Origin: Saxidomus purpurata
Lineage: Eukaryota; Mollusca; Bivalvia; Venerida; Veneridae
Length of the DNA stretch: 64,000 nt
Direction of reading: 5' to 3'
NCBI GenBank assembly: GCA_022818135.1
Contig: JAFMSR010000015.1
Span: forward strand, 19,105,838 to 19,169,837
The first letter of the stretch is position 1. Each line of letters opens with the position of its first letter. The notes beneath the pieces are model-generated. The model was not told where the DNA came from. It searched no databases and saw only the letters and a program-made list of their open reading frames with translations. Both the position numbers and the translations under genes were made by a program. Of this stretch, positions 1-12,824 are shown in pieces.

Positions 1-2886
1 TTGGTAATAATAATATTAGGACCTATAACGTAGAAATGTACAGAATCATACATGCGTAGTGCTTCTAAATGTGCAAAAGCGACATAACCTCATTAGTAGG
101 GAGACACAATTGGACAAATCTTTAAACATTAAGTTGAATTTCATTATTTTTTTATGAGGTCAAGGCGGTTGCATCGTATTCACTGATCCCCCCCAAAAAA
201 AAAAAAAACCCTTCATAGTGTAACTTTTTACACCGACATATTACTCCTTAGTATCCAGCTTCTAATAACATATTAGCGCTTAGCTTACTGGCGTTTGTCC
301 CAGCTATCTAATTAATTACCCCCCCCCCCCCCCCCCTGACAAGAAAACCCCAAATAAGACAAACATGCCAATGATTCATCTAATTGACAAAATATCCACG
401 TTTTGGACTTTAATATAGAGAATTCTTGAGTAGGAACTAAAAGTTATATTGCATACTACAACTTCTATGGCTTACTGAGAAGAAAGAAAATACAGACAGC
501 TAGTTCGTATATGTGTCAATCAAAATATTTTTCAATCATCAAATAAGAAAAGAAACAAAAAGGAACCTACATGAACATTATCAATAAGGTATTGGACAGT
601 TTGGACCATCAAAGAAGCAGCTTCTTATAACAAAGTGCCGTTCTTAAACTACTAAGCCTCGACATAGGCTCCTCTAATAAACGTAGCTTACACCGCTGGA
701 ATGGAAAATACTTGAAAATACGTAAAAATTGCTGTTGATACCACATGTAATTTGGAAGAGGATATCTGTTTGGACTATATTTAGGCATTAGCGTCTGTGA
801 TAACCGGCTTTGAGAGGAACAGGTTTAGACTGACCGGCTATATCTTACCTTAATTCAGTCATCAGTGACAGACATTTAAATGGAATAAAATTAAAAAAAT
901 AAGCCTCAGCTATCCAAAACATCTTTATCTTTTCTCCTGAACTTGTTCCACGCCCATTTGCACATTTTATTTGGTTTACTGTGCCGTCAATGAAAATTGA
1001 CTTGTATGTTAGCACGATTGAAAAATGGTGCATATTAATTTAGTGAATGAATTTCTAGAACTATTACTTCTGGGCAAAATCATGTCAAAAGTTTATGAGT
1101 ACCGGCTATGTACTTATGCCAAGTCACAGTGCCTAATGGAATGCAATTTGAAGACTGATCCTCGTCTCCACTGTTATCTGTTCTCCGACTTCTTACTTGC
1201 ACATTACTTTTAATGTGAACTAATCCTTGAGTAGCCGGTTGCAAAAAGGTTTTTATCATGAGCCCCACTTGGTCTGCTCGCGTTATGACCGAATTTGGTA
1301 AGTCACAGTGCCAAATAATAAAATTTAAAGAACGATTCCCCCCCCCCCCCAAAAAAAAAAAAAAAAAAACCCTGGAGGTGGGGGGCCCCCCCCCCCCCCC
1401 CCCCCCCCACCTCCTCATATGACACCAGTAATGGCTTTTCGAGGATGCTGACTCGAGAGTGAGTCGATAAGCTGCAAGCTTTCTCCACAATCGAGATAAA
1501 AATACATGTACATTGTAAATTACTATAAAATAAACGAATCCGCGAAGGGTTTGGTACATAGAAGTAAAACACCATATGTATATTATACACTCATTCAATA
1601 TCAATCAGTAAGAGCGTTACGAAAAAAAGAGAAACTTTTCATGCCCGTTGAGCGCATATAATACAAAATCTGAACAGTATCAGATAGCATATTAAATGGG
1701 TCACTAGTTTGGAAAGTAAAGACAATAAGCAATACAATAGACTTAAAAACGAACTAAAATGAGAAAAATTAGCTTAAAATTATTTGTTTTTGGATGGTAT
1801 GACAACTTAAAGAACACTTTTAAACTGTCGGACAAAAACTGTGTTACTTGTTAGAAGGAAAGTGGATCTTGACTGGACCAGTGATCGTCAAAAGGAACAA
1901 ACAAAGAAAATCAGAAGAGTTATGTTTTTGTTTTGCTCATGTATCCAAAATAAAAGACATTGACGATCATGTGGGATTTATTGCTTAATAATTTACCTGT
2001 GAACATATTTGAAATATGATCGCCAAAAAATAACGCACGTGGAATAGAAGGTAAGATTTTGTTATGAATTAAATGATTATGTCTCAATTTGGTTGGTACC
2101 GATTTAAATAATCTTACTGTCTTAAATAAGACTTTAATATTTCATTCACTCTCCAATTAATTTCTTTAAAAAACAACCGTTAAAAGGGCTCTATAGTTAA
2201 GTTATTCTTGTTATCCTACAAGATAGGTTCGAACCTATATCCAAAAGATCGGCAGCAGCCGGCTTTTGTTCGGATTTTGGCGACCCAATTAACCACAACT
2301 AATCTTATTTTACTGTTAATAGACTTTATCAATATTTATTTTCACAAAGTTTAGAAGTAGCAATAGCTATAACCGGTCCGAATGTCAGTTAAAATAATAG
2401 CCGCATGTTTGGTACTGTATTTGGCACGGTGGATCAGTAAGAGGAATATCATGAACAATGCGTAATGCGTCACTGTCGTTAAAAACGAAGACGTTATGAA
2501 ACTAAAAATTCTCACATTCTAATACCGGTATTCCTGTTTCAATTAGTCTCGTCTGTTTCTGTATATTATTATTTTGCTGTGCGACTTTGCTCAAGACATT
2601 ATCCTGAATTAGTTTAATGATATTTTAAGAATAAATAATCTTTAAAAGAAAAACAGTCTCAAATTCAAGTTTAATAACGAGACAGATATAAGTATTTTCT
2701 CAGTGAGATGCATTTGTGTTCAAACACCATGTTTCAGTCAACTTTGAGGAAGAACATGTAATGTTAAGAGCGACTGTATGCGCTTTCATTCTCACCACGA
2801 AGTTGTACATAAGTGATCATATGTCATCTTTCTAATACCGTTTTTTGCCATTGCAAATATCATAATTTTTCTTTTTTGTCACAGCA
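1..2886. other. Non-coding flank, homopolymer-rich
   Basis: I find no convincing exon here. The short open frames lack family resemblance and show no splice context. The stretch contains several C/A homopolymer tracts (C-run then A-run near 188-208, a C-run at 319-336, and the block at 1338-1415). The 3' end is the polypyrimidine tract and acceptor of the first intron of the KY-like gene, so the promoter and 5' UTR exon of that gene probably lie in this stretch, but I cannot place them. Confidence 0.6.
1338..1415. repeat. C/A homopolymer block with GGAGGTGGGGG...CCCCCACCTCC hairpin
   Basis: A run of C is followed by about 19 A and three C. Then comes an inverted repeat in which GGAGGTGGGGGG at 1374-1385 is complementary to the end of a long C-run and CACCTCC at 1408-1414. 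The two long open frames that cross it on the minus strand consist of Gly and Phe homopolymers and are artefacts of the repeat. Confidence 0.8.
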
Positions 2887-2890
2887 GACA

Positions 2891-5800
2891 ATGGGTGGCT
2901 TTTTTAGCTCTGACATCAACAAACCACCAGCTGTAAGGCGTCCGGCTCAGCGAGTGAAACATTCGGACCAGGTAGTCGTCACAGAGTTATCGGACTTGGA
3001 TGATGACGAATTTTCTATACCCGAGCCATCCATACCTACATACAGGGGCCGAGACCAAAATGGTTTGGGAAGAATCGTGCAGGTATATACACCTCAAAAC
3101 AAGTTAAGAACCACGTCAAGTTTTGCGATAAGATTTACTTAAATCATTCGAAAGATATTTCATTCACGCTTTTAAATAATGTTTGATATCCGCAGTAAGT
3201 TGCCAGTGCATGCATCAACTTTATTGGACAGTCTTTGATTTCTCCGTTCATCCATGTTCATGTCACCTTCTTAAAGACCTGCCTTCTGCGAAGAGTTGCC
3301 AACATATTTAAGCATATTTCTTTGAAGAAGTTCATTTTACGTAAACAACACAAAAGACGGCAGAAAAAAGACTTTCAGATCTACTCTAAATAACAACTTT
3401 TTAACATCTTTAACTCCTCGTAAAAAAGTTATTTATATCAGTATGAATAAAAACAAAATGTCAACAACGAAATGCTAATTTTAAAGTCAAAGGAGCAATT
3501 TGTATGTAAAATTACTTTTAACTTTTATATTACCGAGAATAATGTTTTGCTTCCGAAATCGGCCGTGAATTTTTCGAAAAACATTACAATGTACTTACAT
3601 TGCTTTCATGCCGCTTAACAATAAACAATAATAAATTTTGGCGACATAACTATGCAAAAAAAACCCCCCCCTGTTAAATAAAGTTTACACAGTTTTCTTT
3701 TATTATTTGACGTGTAAATTCATCATTCTATGTATGCTCCCTTTACATAATTTACTTTGTACTTATCGGTATAGTAAATCATAATAAATATATATTCATT
3801 ACATTATTTATTTATATTCAATATATGTTATTATGCAGCCTGAACAGAAACACAAGATTGAAAAAGAACTTAAAAAGATTCAAAGAGAAAACAACAAGGA
3901 ATTGAAAAGAAAACAGGAGGCACAGCTTCAGGTATCCACATTTTAGAATTTATGTAACTAATATTTAAAGAACAATAAAAGAAAAAACAATTCACAAAGG
4001 AGAAGTTCGTAGATGATTCGGAGTCTATCTAAGATTTAGAAAGGGCTAACATAGCACTCACTATGAATAACTAATTTTACCAGCGAAATAAAAGTAATTA
4101 TCGAAATTGTACCATTCTCGTAATAGTTTCGTTAGACATATAAATACTCTGTACAGTAAATGTTCTTTTTTAGGAAAAGTTGCAACAACAAAAGTACAAT
4201 TTTAGCTTACAAAAAGAAACGGAAACTAAGTTTAAGTTAGAACAGGAAAAACACCAGGCTGAGTTTGAAAAGAAGCAACAAGAAGTATTACAAAATGAGA
4301 TGGAGAGAAGAAGAGAGGTTTTCAAAACTAATGACAAACAGGAAGGCGCAGTAAAGGCTGAGAAAGGTAAAGTGTCAATGAATGCCAAGAACGGTAATAA
4401 GATAGACGAGAATGATACAGAAGAAATGGAAGACATTGATAGAAACAACAATGGGGGTAACAGAGTATACAGACCTGAGGTAAATATAAATCAGTTTCTT
4501 CTAATAAAATAAGTTGACAACCGCAAAATGCACTATTTTGCCCTATTGAAGACTTCTGTTTCTTCCTTTGCGACCTATGTAGCCTACGAACTGCTTTCGA
4601 ATTTCGACGTTTTGAATGCGGTATAAACTGAGCATGGTCAACATTTGACGTGATCTATATTGTGTAATGACTACACTTACTAGTTTTTAATTAATAGAAA
4701 ACGATTGGCTTTATTTTACATTTTAACCGTTGATAATTACTTGCTATAATTACTATAATTTGATATATACCCATTCTATTTCTTCTTGAGACCAGTACCT
4801 TTTACTGTTACAGAACTCTCATTTTATACTTTATAGCAATTCAACTTGACGGGTATCACAAATTCTGGTTGGGGCCTTGAAGTGCAAGACTTAGAAGGAG
4901 ACCCCGATCCTATGCCACCTACTTACAGGAAAAAAGACATTGTTCCAAATTTGAACGAATTCAATCTATTTGACAAACATGCAGTCAAGGTATATTATCA
5001 CTTTAAAACAGTTTTAATTTTAAGAATTCTGTGGAATGGCATCAAATCATTTTTAGATAAACCCTAAATAAGATTTGAAAAAATATCACTATCATGATTA
5101 TTGCAGCTTACACTAATTTACAATAACTGGTTTGCGTGTACATTGTATATCTATAATGGAATTCATAACGCTGCATACTATCATAGAAGTGAACCAAGTT
5201 GTTGTTTAAGAGTATTCTATTGAGGAGTTACCCAGGCATGGTAGGTACTAATTTTGCATTAAGGAATAATCGAATTGACAGTCACATACTGTGGGTATGA
5301 ATGCATATCACAGCAATCATCAAATAAGGAAAGTGCTTCAATTTTGACATCTATTAAGACATCAGAACAAAATATCATCTCCACAGTGTAGATACAATCG
5401 TTTCCCGTTTTATGTACACGAGCCATATCACCTTCCAAGACTATCTCAACTTTCAATCATATTTCATTGTTTTTTTATAATGTCTCTAAACGGAGGTACT
5501 TTTGATAATGTTTTAGGCTCCAGTACATGTTAAATCAAACGTATCTGCCTTAGTGAACTACCTGAAGAAAGGAGCAGAAAATCATTTCCAGCTTGTCAGA
5601 ATGTTCTACCGATGGATTACATTTAACATTAGGTTTGTTCTTACATTTTTTGCAGGTATATCATAATACATTTTGCGTTTATGAACAAGCTTTTTGAATT
5701 ATCGTTGAAAATTATTATGTATACTAGCAGTACAGTAATAAGTTATTCGGCTTCAGTCCTAATTTCTATTTCTCTGTGAACACTATTGATTAGTCTTTAT

Positions 5801-8143
5801 TTTTTCAAATTTCAGTTTTGATGTTGAAGGCTATTTTGGTGTGGAAAAGCTGCAATCACTGGAAGCAGAAGACGTTCTACAATCTGGGATCACTATTGCT
5901 GAGGGATATGCTAATCTAATGGAAGCCATGTGCAGGTTAGTATCATTCAAGACGTACCCTTATAACCCTGTCAGATGCTGTCTCAACATTTTTTCCATCT
6001 GAATCATGTAAATAAGGTATGCATGTTTTATCTATATCAAATTGAAATAAAGAAGCTTGAAGGCAGTCATCATCGGCATGTTATCTCTAACTGGAAATTC
6101 CTTGTTTTGCACACAGGTATGAGGGTATACCTGTAAAGATAATCCATGGGCTTGTCAAAGGATACGATTACCAGGTTGGAGATATTATTAATTTCACAGA
6201 GAGTCATATAATGCATAGCTGGAACGCTGTCTACATCAACCGAAACTGGTTTTTCATAGACTGCACATGGGGAGCAGGGTATGTTGACAAGAAAAGGGCG
6301 TGGCATCGACAGTTTCAGGTGAGACATTATGATGATCATATAAGTACGTATAAAAACTATAAAGATAAACAGAAGTTCTTAAATGTAGCGATTCTGTTTC
6401 AACACAGTAGAACATTCTCAAATTGTCAAAAGTTTGATTGAACTGCTTTTTTGAAAATGATAAGTGTCAATTTTTCTTCTTTTCAGGAATTCTACTTCAT
6501 TGTTGATCCGGATAAAATGATAGTGGACCATTTTCCATTCATGGATGGAGATTTGAGAGCCAGTGCAAAATGGCAGCTGCTTCCGTCTCCTATTAGCGCT
6601 AACTCTTTCAATCAAAGGTTTTCATTGTACTACTTACATTTCTTTTCCGCTAATAGACTTTCTTTTTTGTTCTTGCATTTTATGACAATTATTGAATGCG
6701 AAGCATGCCGGGATCCAGTAAAATTAGCATAAGGACCATAGGTCTATTAACTCTCGCGTCCTAACCGAAGCTCTCCAGCACAATAATGTGAAAATAGTTC
6801 ATAACAACGGTACAAATAAACTAATTCTTACTTACGTGTGACTTTTTGATCGTCGGATTGAAGATAATAAGTTACTATGTGAATAAAATGTACTTCAAAT
6901 TCCGATGACACTTATTTGATGGGATTTAAAAAAAGATTGAATATGCAATTACGGATGAAATCCGAACTTGACGTTTGCTGGACAAGAATAAAGGTGGATT
7001 ATATCGATTCATTATAAATATACATCTAACGCTACTTCGGTAACATTTCGCACTTGATACAATGGAGACAGACATAAGGCCAGTAAAGGCCTACTTAGTT
7101 TAGCCTGTGACAGAATAGTTTAGGGCAAGTTTCCGTTTTAAAGGATATATTTTGTTTTCAGATTAAAAATGGAGAGGGCAGCCTTAGAATGGGAAGTCAA
7201 ACCTGTGACTCATACCCAGCACCACATAATCACAGCCCGCAAGGAACTTGTTGTGCAGTTAGAGGAGGTGGCCAGTATACTAGAAGACTATACCGTACAG
7301 TTTCAGCGTAAAGATGGTAGCAGAAATCTAGACAAATTCTTCTTTTCTTGCAAACTGAACGAAAGAACCTTGAAAATTATTTTAAGACCACCTGAGGAGG
7401 TTGACTACTTACTGAACATATATGCGCAGAGGAGCATAGACGCAACAGGAAAGTCTGAGCTACTTGTATCGTATATTGTGAAATGCGTTGAAGCGAACCA
7501 AAATTTGAGGCAATTTCCCACAAATTTCCGTATATACGGTGCTGTACCGGATTATGCAAAGTACGGATTTTGTTCAGATATCACAAAGTGCTGTGAGTAT
7601 ACTTGTTCTTCCGGTGAAATGATACTTCCGTTAAAAACAAAACGAAATGTTTCCGGTATGACAAAACTCGAACACATCACCGAACATAAAGATTTAACAA
7701 ACTATTGCTTGATAACCGCAAAAGAACGTGGAATCTCCATTAAACTCAGATTTCCATTCGAAGGGTATTTCAAGTTCACCTTGTTTGGAAAACAGGATAA
7801 TGATAGTGGTTTTCGACCTGTCGCAACGTTTCTTATCGATTGTTACCAGTCTAGTCACGTGCATTCTGGATTTCCGGTTGCGTTTGAAGCGGCCATTGAA
7901 TTGAAATGTACTTTATACAAACCTCTTTGGAAAGACTTGCCCGCTAATTCAACTATAATCATAGTTATGGGGTGTCAGAATATTGTGAAAGCAAGCATCA
8001 TGTATAATGACCTAGAAAAAGATGAAAACGGAATATTTGAAGGAACAATTACAACGCCCCCTGCAGGGCAACCGTTTACCATTTACGGACAGAAAAGTGA
8101 AAGTAGCCCACTTGTCGGCCTGTTTCATTTTACAATATTCTGA
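2891..8143 (+). CDS. KY/hillarin-like transglutaminase-like protein, probable pseudoenzyme (9 coding exons, 764 aa)
   Basis: Coding exons: 2891-3082, 3839-3931, 4174-4479, 4837-4989, 5517-5632, 5816-5935, 6117-6318, 6487-6617, 7162-8143. All junctions are GT-AG and the phases agree. The ATG follows a clear acceptor at 2887, so the 5' UTR lies in an upstream exon. The start MGGFFSS fits the N-myristoylation pattern (Gly2, Ser6), suggesting a membrane anchor. Residues about 65-180 are charged and Lys/Glu/Gln-rich, likely coiled coil. The transglutaminase-like core spans about 250-400. His360 (MHSWNAVY) and Asp375 (FIDCTWG) have the His-Asp spacing of the KY/hillarin family, but the position before EGYANL, normally Cys, is Ala315 (GCT at 5898-5900). 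The last exon carries the C-terminal KY-type region. Family members act in muscle or cytoskeletal scaffolding. With no nucleophile, I infer a binding rather than a proteolytic role. A sequence error at the Ala codon is unlikely, because Cys to Ala needs two base changes. Confidence 0.88.
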
Positions 8144-8332
8144 TAGCAAGCTGGTAATAATTACTAGGGTTTCCACTGGCCCTAAATTTTTTTTGGCCAC
8201 AATTATTATATTCATCAGTATGCAAGGGGGAGGGTCCGGGAGGGGTAAATTAATGAATTTAAGGAATATATTTACTTTACCGTACAGAAATGTACAAAAA
8301 CTTCACATTTACCAACCAAGGTACATTTTATA

Positions 8333-8338
8333 AATAAA
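8333..8338 (+). terminator. Candidate poly(A) signal of the KY-like gene
   Basis: AATAAA lies 190 bp after the stop codon of the KY-like gene and is followed by an A-rich stretch. This is a reasonable distance for a 3' UTR. Confidence 0.5.
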
Positions 8339-9180
8339 AAACGTGACTATTTCGAAGAAATGTTTGTTTGATAATGGTATTGTTGCTTACATCCATGCGG
8401 ATTAGTTTGAAACAGAAGTTAATGTGCTTCAATATATGGAAACTTATTAAAGACGTTCACTTTATTACCTCTTAATGACCACTTCATGACATCTCCCTTG
8501 AGTACACTTTGATTATCTATGAGCAATGTTTCCCTTAGACAACGACCTCAGGAAACGCATGATCAGATGAAAATATTGGATCGAGAATCGACAGTTCGGA
8601 ACAGTTGCTGTTAGTTTCCGATGACAAGATGACAAATAGTGTAAAACTTGATGGACTGATCCGTGTCATACATAGCAGGTTAGAAAAGGAACCCCAAATA
8701 CAATTTTATTTAACCCTAAAATCAGTAGGTGACAAATGAATTTTGACATCGCTTACTTGCGCGTTCCAAATTGTAGCAATTGGCAATTATGCAAAGATGG
8801 ATTCGCAGAGTAATAGACTACTACCTTTGTTATAATTGGAAAGAAAACTTGCCATAGACTTTCCCCCAGAATATCTCTTCGAATAAGATGCAGATCTAAC
8901 GTGATATGGAAAAGGAAGGTAAATCTGTTAAAATTCATTTGCAATTTACTCGTTCGGGTATATACGACAAAAAGAATCATCTATGTACAAAACAGCTGAA
9001 AAGTATGTTTCAGTTATCCCTACTCTTCTTTGGCACACCGATGCACATCATCAATAATCAACTTCTGCCGCTTGTGCAGTTAGAGCAGACGACGCAGTTT
9101 TTTTGTCGTCTGCCTTAAATTTATAGAAAAAGTTTATCTTTTGAAAAATATTTGCTACAAATTATAACAAATTATATGAA
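8339..9180. other. Intergenic, nothing recognised
   Basis: AT-rich sequence without splice-framed exons or repeats that I can identify. Confidence 0.4.
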
Positions 9181-9182
9181 AG

Positions 9183-9560
9183 ATTAATTCAGTTACACCA
9201 GTATTGATATTTGGAATAAAATACCTCTTGAAATCAGAAATCTTCGATGTCGTCTTTCAAATACAAATATAAGAACTTCCTTTTACAAAAACAGCAGCAA
9301 TTATCTAGCATTTCAAGAATGTAAATTCCATATGTGCTACGTATAGATAAACTATGTGTTCTGGTTGATTGATAATTATAATTTAACTTATCGGGGTAAT
9401 GACGAGTGTTTGTCGGGATTGAATGTATTTTTGCGTAAATGTATATTGTTGTTTCAAGTGCTATTTTCTTTGTCTCTTTTGTTTCTTTTCTAGAAGGCCA
9501 CATTGTAAATAAGTTTTGTATGTTTTGAGCATTGATTTTTGTGTATTATTATTATCATTT
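9183..9560 (+). mobile_element. LINE 3' end fragment (C-terminal tail of the reverse-transcriptase ORF plus 3' UTR)
   Basis: The plus-strand frame beginning near 9190 reads SYTSIDIWNKIPLEIRNLRC, then continues for about 30 residues to a stop near 9345. The IWN-x-(I/L)P-x-x-IRN pattern is typical of the extreme C-terminus of CR1/Jockey-type LINE ORF2 proteins. It is followed by about 200 bp of AT-rich sequence ending in a TTA/ATT microsatellite, as in many LINE 3' UTRs. No reverse-transcriptase core is present upstream, so this is a 5'-truncated copy. Confidence 0.55.
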
Positions 9561-9573
9561 TTATTATGTAGGG

Positions 9574-10030
9574 TTAACGCACGTTTTTTCGAGTTATAAC
9601 ATCTGCAGAATCCCGAGGGATGGTTGGTGCCCGAGCCCGTCAGGGCGAGGGCACCAACATATCCCGAGGGTTTCTGCAGGTGTTATAACACGAAAAAACG
9701 TTCGTTAGCGCTATTCTAGCATAAATAGCATTAAAAAATCATAAAAATAAAAATGAAACGCTCTTACTGGTACGACGTTCAATAATGCGCGGGACAACGT
9801 GTGTTGTTTACGTCATATTTATGACGTCACCAGCGGTTTTTAAGCCCGGCACTGTTGGCGCTGTACATGATGTAAGACTTGGGAGACAGGTTCATTGTTT
9901 ACAATTGCCCTGTACTGCGCATAAATGAAAACGGGTTATAACGGCGCGTGAATCTCCCCGTTAACACACGTTTTTTCTCCTGTTAAAACACCGGCAAAAT
10001 GGGCAAAAACAGCACATTTTATGCTAGAAT
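9574..10030. mobile_element. Foldback/MITE-like element inserted in the LINE tail
   Basis: The arm at 9574-9633 pairs with 9650-9709 (GCACGTTTTTTCG...CTGCAGAA...CCCGAGGGA...GGTGCCC and its complement), giving a near-perfect hairpin with a small GC-rich loop. A third partial copy of the arm (ACACGTTTTTTC then GTTAAAACA) lies near 9966-9995. The words CTAGCATAAA at 9717 and TTTATGCTAG at 10018 are inverted. ATT microsatellite flanks both sides, so the element appears to sit in the LINE tail. No coding capacity. Confidence 0.65.
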
Positions 10031-10053
10031 TATTATTATTATTATTATTATTG
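10029..10053. repeat. (ATT)n microsatellite
   Basis: About eight ATT units directly follow the foldback element and probably represent the continued LINE tail. Confidence 0.8.
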
Positions 10054-10411
10054 TTAATATATATTTAGTAGGCTGACCGATGTTTTTTTTTCTTCGACGC
10101 AGCCATATTAAGCTTGCGTTTGATCGGAAGTTTCAACTGCTAATGAGATGACAAGTAGAATGTATAAAATTTTTGGAATTAAAAAATTTACTCTGTATTG
10201 CACCTTTCAATTAGATAAAACCAAATGAGAAAGATCAATAAAATACTCCTGCGTTTTCAGTCTTTCTTGAATGGTTTTATAATTTCAGTGCGTAAGTAAT
10301 TCATATCTGTCAACATGATATATGGTCAATATTTCGAGTACCAGTAACATATATGATAAGAAAAAGAAGGATTAATTTTGTTATTTAATCACAATTGGGA
10401 GCGAAACTGGT

Positions 10412-10503
10412 CGGTGGGTGGTTAGCTCAGTCGGGAGAGCATTTGGTCGAACATCTGTGTAAGCGAAGGGCTCTGTGTTCGCATTCCGTCAAGGTGCATT
10501 TTT
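10412..10503 (+). repeat. tRNA-like sequence, SINE head or tRNA pseudogene
   Basis: An A-box-like TTAGCTCAGTCGGGAGAGC is followed about 45 bp later by a B-box-like GTGTTCGCATTCC and then a T-run. The acceptor arms do not pair and the B box departs from consensus, so I read it as a tRNA-derived SINE fragment rather than a functional tRNA. Confidence 0.45.
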
Positions 10504-10661
10504 TTCACCCTGTGACATTTGGCACCTACTAATAGACTAAAACTTAAACTTGACAGGATTTTACTATAAAATCTAGCTACCAGTCCTTTTCATCTACTCA
10601 AAATTGCGCCAACCATCTTTTTTTAGATAGTTCTTATTTTGAAAATGTACTTAGTAGAGTA

Positions 10662-11420
10662 TTAGAACGCAGTTTTTACAAAAAAAGTCTCGTAATGCAC
10701 ATAGTTCTGTATAATTACCTGGAAGTATCTGTTTTTCAAGCCTCTGTCATTGTCGGACTCGGTTTCCCCCTCTGCGTGCCAGTGTTGTTCGACGAGTGAG
10801 GTAACAATATTCTGCGTGAACTGAAGCTTTGATTTGGGATGATTGTCTGACGTTTCCTGTTTGTACAGTACATAACTATTCAGTATGAGTCTAAAGGTTA
10901 TTTTAAATGCCATTTTTTTCAGTTTTGCGTTCTGCAATACGAAAACTGATAAGCATATCGGCTTTGTTGACCCCTCCCATGTTCCTGTTGTAATGTATGC
11001 CGGTATACCATTGGCTGTATCCGCATGCATTGCAGTGCTGAGTAGACGCACCGGCTTTCTACTGTTGGCGGTCCTTTGTACTGCAATCAGAATCTGTCAA
11101 TTTCTCATATATATAGATGTACCAGGCATGGGATTTGCATTTTTATTTTTCAATGGCATATGCCGATTCGACCACAAAGTCCCGGTCATATAATAACTGT
11201 TTTGCTAAAACTAAGCCGGTGGCACACTCCGCGGTAACCCAAAATTGTCTCCAAACTTTGCTCTCTTACTGGGTATGTATTGCAATATACATGTGCTAAT
11301 CAAGGTCTCATCCTCTGCAAGGATCTTAGAAGGGGTGTAGTGCCTGAAGAACATCCTGTTAACAAATTCTAACAGGGGTTTGGATCTCAAGTGTGGTCTG
11401 AAAAGCAATAAACGATAAGC
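10662..11420 (-). pseudogene. piggyBac-type transposase remnant (PGBD-like)
   Basis: Several minus-strand frames each keep a piece of a piggyBac DDE transposase. Near 11210-11400, HYTPSKILAEDE... and QYIPSKRAKFG match the 'YTPxxxLAxDE ... QYxPxKPxKWG' block. Near 10930-10995, NMGGVNKADMLISF matches the conserved 'YNxxMGGVDxxDxxxS' motif. Near 10800-10925, FKITF...LNSYVLYKQ matches the helix after it. The blocks are in conserved order but in different frames and are broken by stops, so the gene is dead. No intact TIRs were found. The plus-strand ORF at 10885-11193 is its antisense shadow. Confidence 0.8.
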
Positions 11421-12399
11421 AAATTGTCAAAGTACGTTTTTAAATAAGTTTATGCATTTCGACACAGTTCCCGGGTTAAAGTATTTGATTGAAATTACAT
11501 TACCAATGTACTGGTAAGAGTCCTAGTTTCGGACACTTTTAGCACTTATTTTGCTATAACTCGCAAACTAATTACCCGATCTTTATGGAATCTCACCTCA
11601 ACGAACTTCGGTTCCTCGTGCTACTGCAGAGATTTTTGGTAACTTCTAAAATTAGATTTAATTCACAAATGAGGTCCGAAAACAAAGCCGCCAAGGGAGG
11701 TAATTTTTACACTAGAGTACCCTAACATCGGACAGAATTATCTGCTTGTTCGTTGTAAGGTTATATTTTAAACTAAAAAGGTAAAACAGCAAGTATATGT
11801 ACTTTGCTAACTCAAAACAAATTTGCAATCTCGGTTCAGTTGCTTTTAAAAGCCAATAATGTGATGTCAATGTTGATGAAAGTATGAAACATGCATGTTT
11901 TGGTGGACAGATAGTTTGTCTCTTTTTCTAAGGCAAATATTCACATTTTCGTTGAGCTGTTGCTGTTAGCTTGGTTGGAATCAAACATCTAAAAGATTGA
12001 CAACAGACGATCCACAACGGTGACAAAAACAAGCGTTTTGAAATAGTGTCCGAAACAAAGGTTCTTCAAATTAAAGGACCGTAACCAGTACATAGATATG
12101 GCTCCGGACAATGGTAATGGACGAACGGAAGACCAGCGCTATAATACGCCACTTTTGAACATTTTTGAAAGTTATTATGCGGGGAAATGCAAATACTTGT
12201 TGTTTTTTCTAGCGATTTCTCTTACTAGATTAGTTGTAAAAAGTAAGTGGAAGGTGCATCTGCATCTGGTATTTGCTTTGGTCCAACAGCTTCGTTGGTT
12301 CTGCGCCATTTTGATAAGAGAGAAAACCCGTGAACAATCCGTGGAAAGTCCGAGTTTCTCAACATCATTTTCGTGAGTTCATAATAGCACCAAATTGAC
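11421..12399. other. Intergenic, nothing recognised
   Basis: The open frame at 12098-12376 (+) has hydrophobic stretches but no recognisable family, splice context or paralogue in the window, so I leave it unannotated. Confidence 0.35.
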
Positions 12400-12567
12400 G
12401 TTTTAATTGATAATAAATTGAACCAAATTTTGATGACAAAAACCCGCCTAACAGTAGGTTTTGCGCCAATTTAAACCACTTAAGAAGGCGTCATCACAAA
12501 ATGACGTCACAAAATGTCAAAGGCATAGTTTATTTAATGTTTTCGAGTGAATTATAGAGTTTTCTCA

Positions 12568-12636
12568 GTGAAATAAAAGTGATAATCCACAGTTTTGAAA
12601 CAGTGGATTACCATTTTATTTTCACTATTTTGCAAT
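12568..12636. repeat. Short inverted repeat in a MITE-like AT-rich block
   Basis: GTGAAATAAAAGTGATAATCCAC pairs with GTGGATTACCATTTTATTTTCAC around a 13-bp loop. The surrounding 12.4-12.8 kb is rich in ATGACGTCA-type words, as in many bivalve MITEs, but I could not define ends. Confidence 0.55.
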
Positions 12637-12824
12637 CTTCTACCCGGATTTGTGAACGTCAAAAAGTATACCGGGCGTAATTAATGCTGGAAACCATGCG
12701 ACGATGACGTCGTTAAAATGACGTCATTTGCGCTGTTTTTGATGACGTTTCCCGCGATTTTCGTTATTTTATAGAAACAAACTCGTTAAAAGTAGAGTTT
12801 TAACCATAAAATAAACAGAAAAAT

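Noticed and set aside
1080..1604. Minus-strand frames of 174 and 95 aa
   Set aside because: They run through a C/A homopolymer block and lack family resemblance or splice context.
10412..10503. A functional tRNA gene
   Set aside because: A and B boxes are recognisable, but the acceptor stem does not pair and the B box is imperfect, so I list it only as tRNA-like repeat.
10885..11193. A 102-aa hydrophobic protein on the plus strand
   Set aside because: It is antisense to the piggyBac transposase remnant, whose conserved motifs explain the open frame.
12098..12376. A 92-aa open frame with hydrophobic segments
   Set aside because: No homology that I recognise, no promoter or poly(A) context, and it lies in a transposon-rich stretch.
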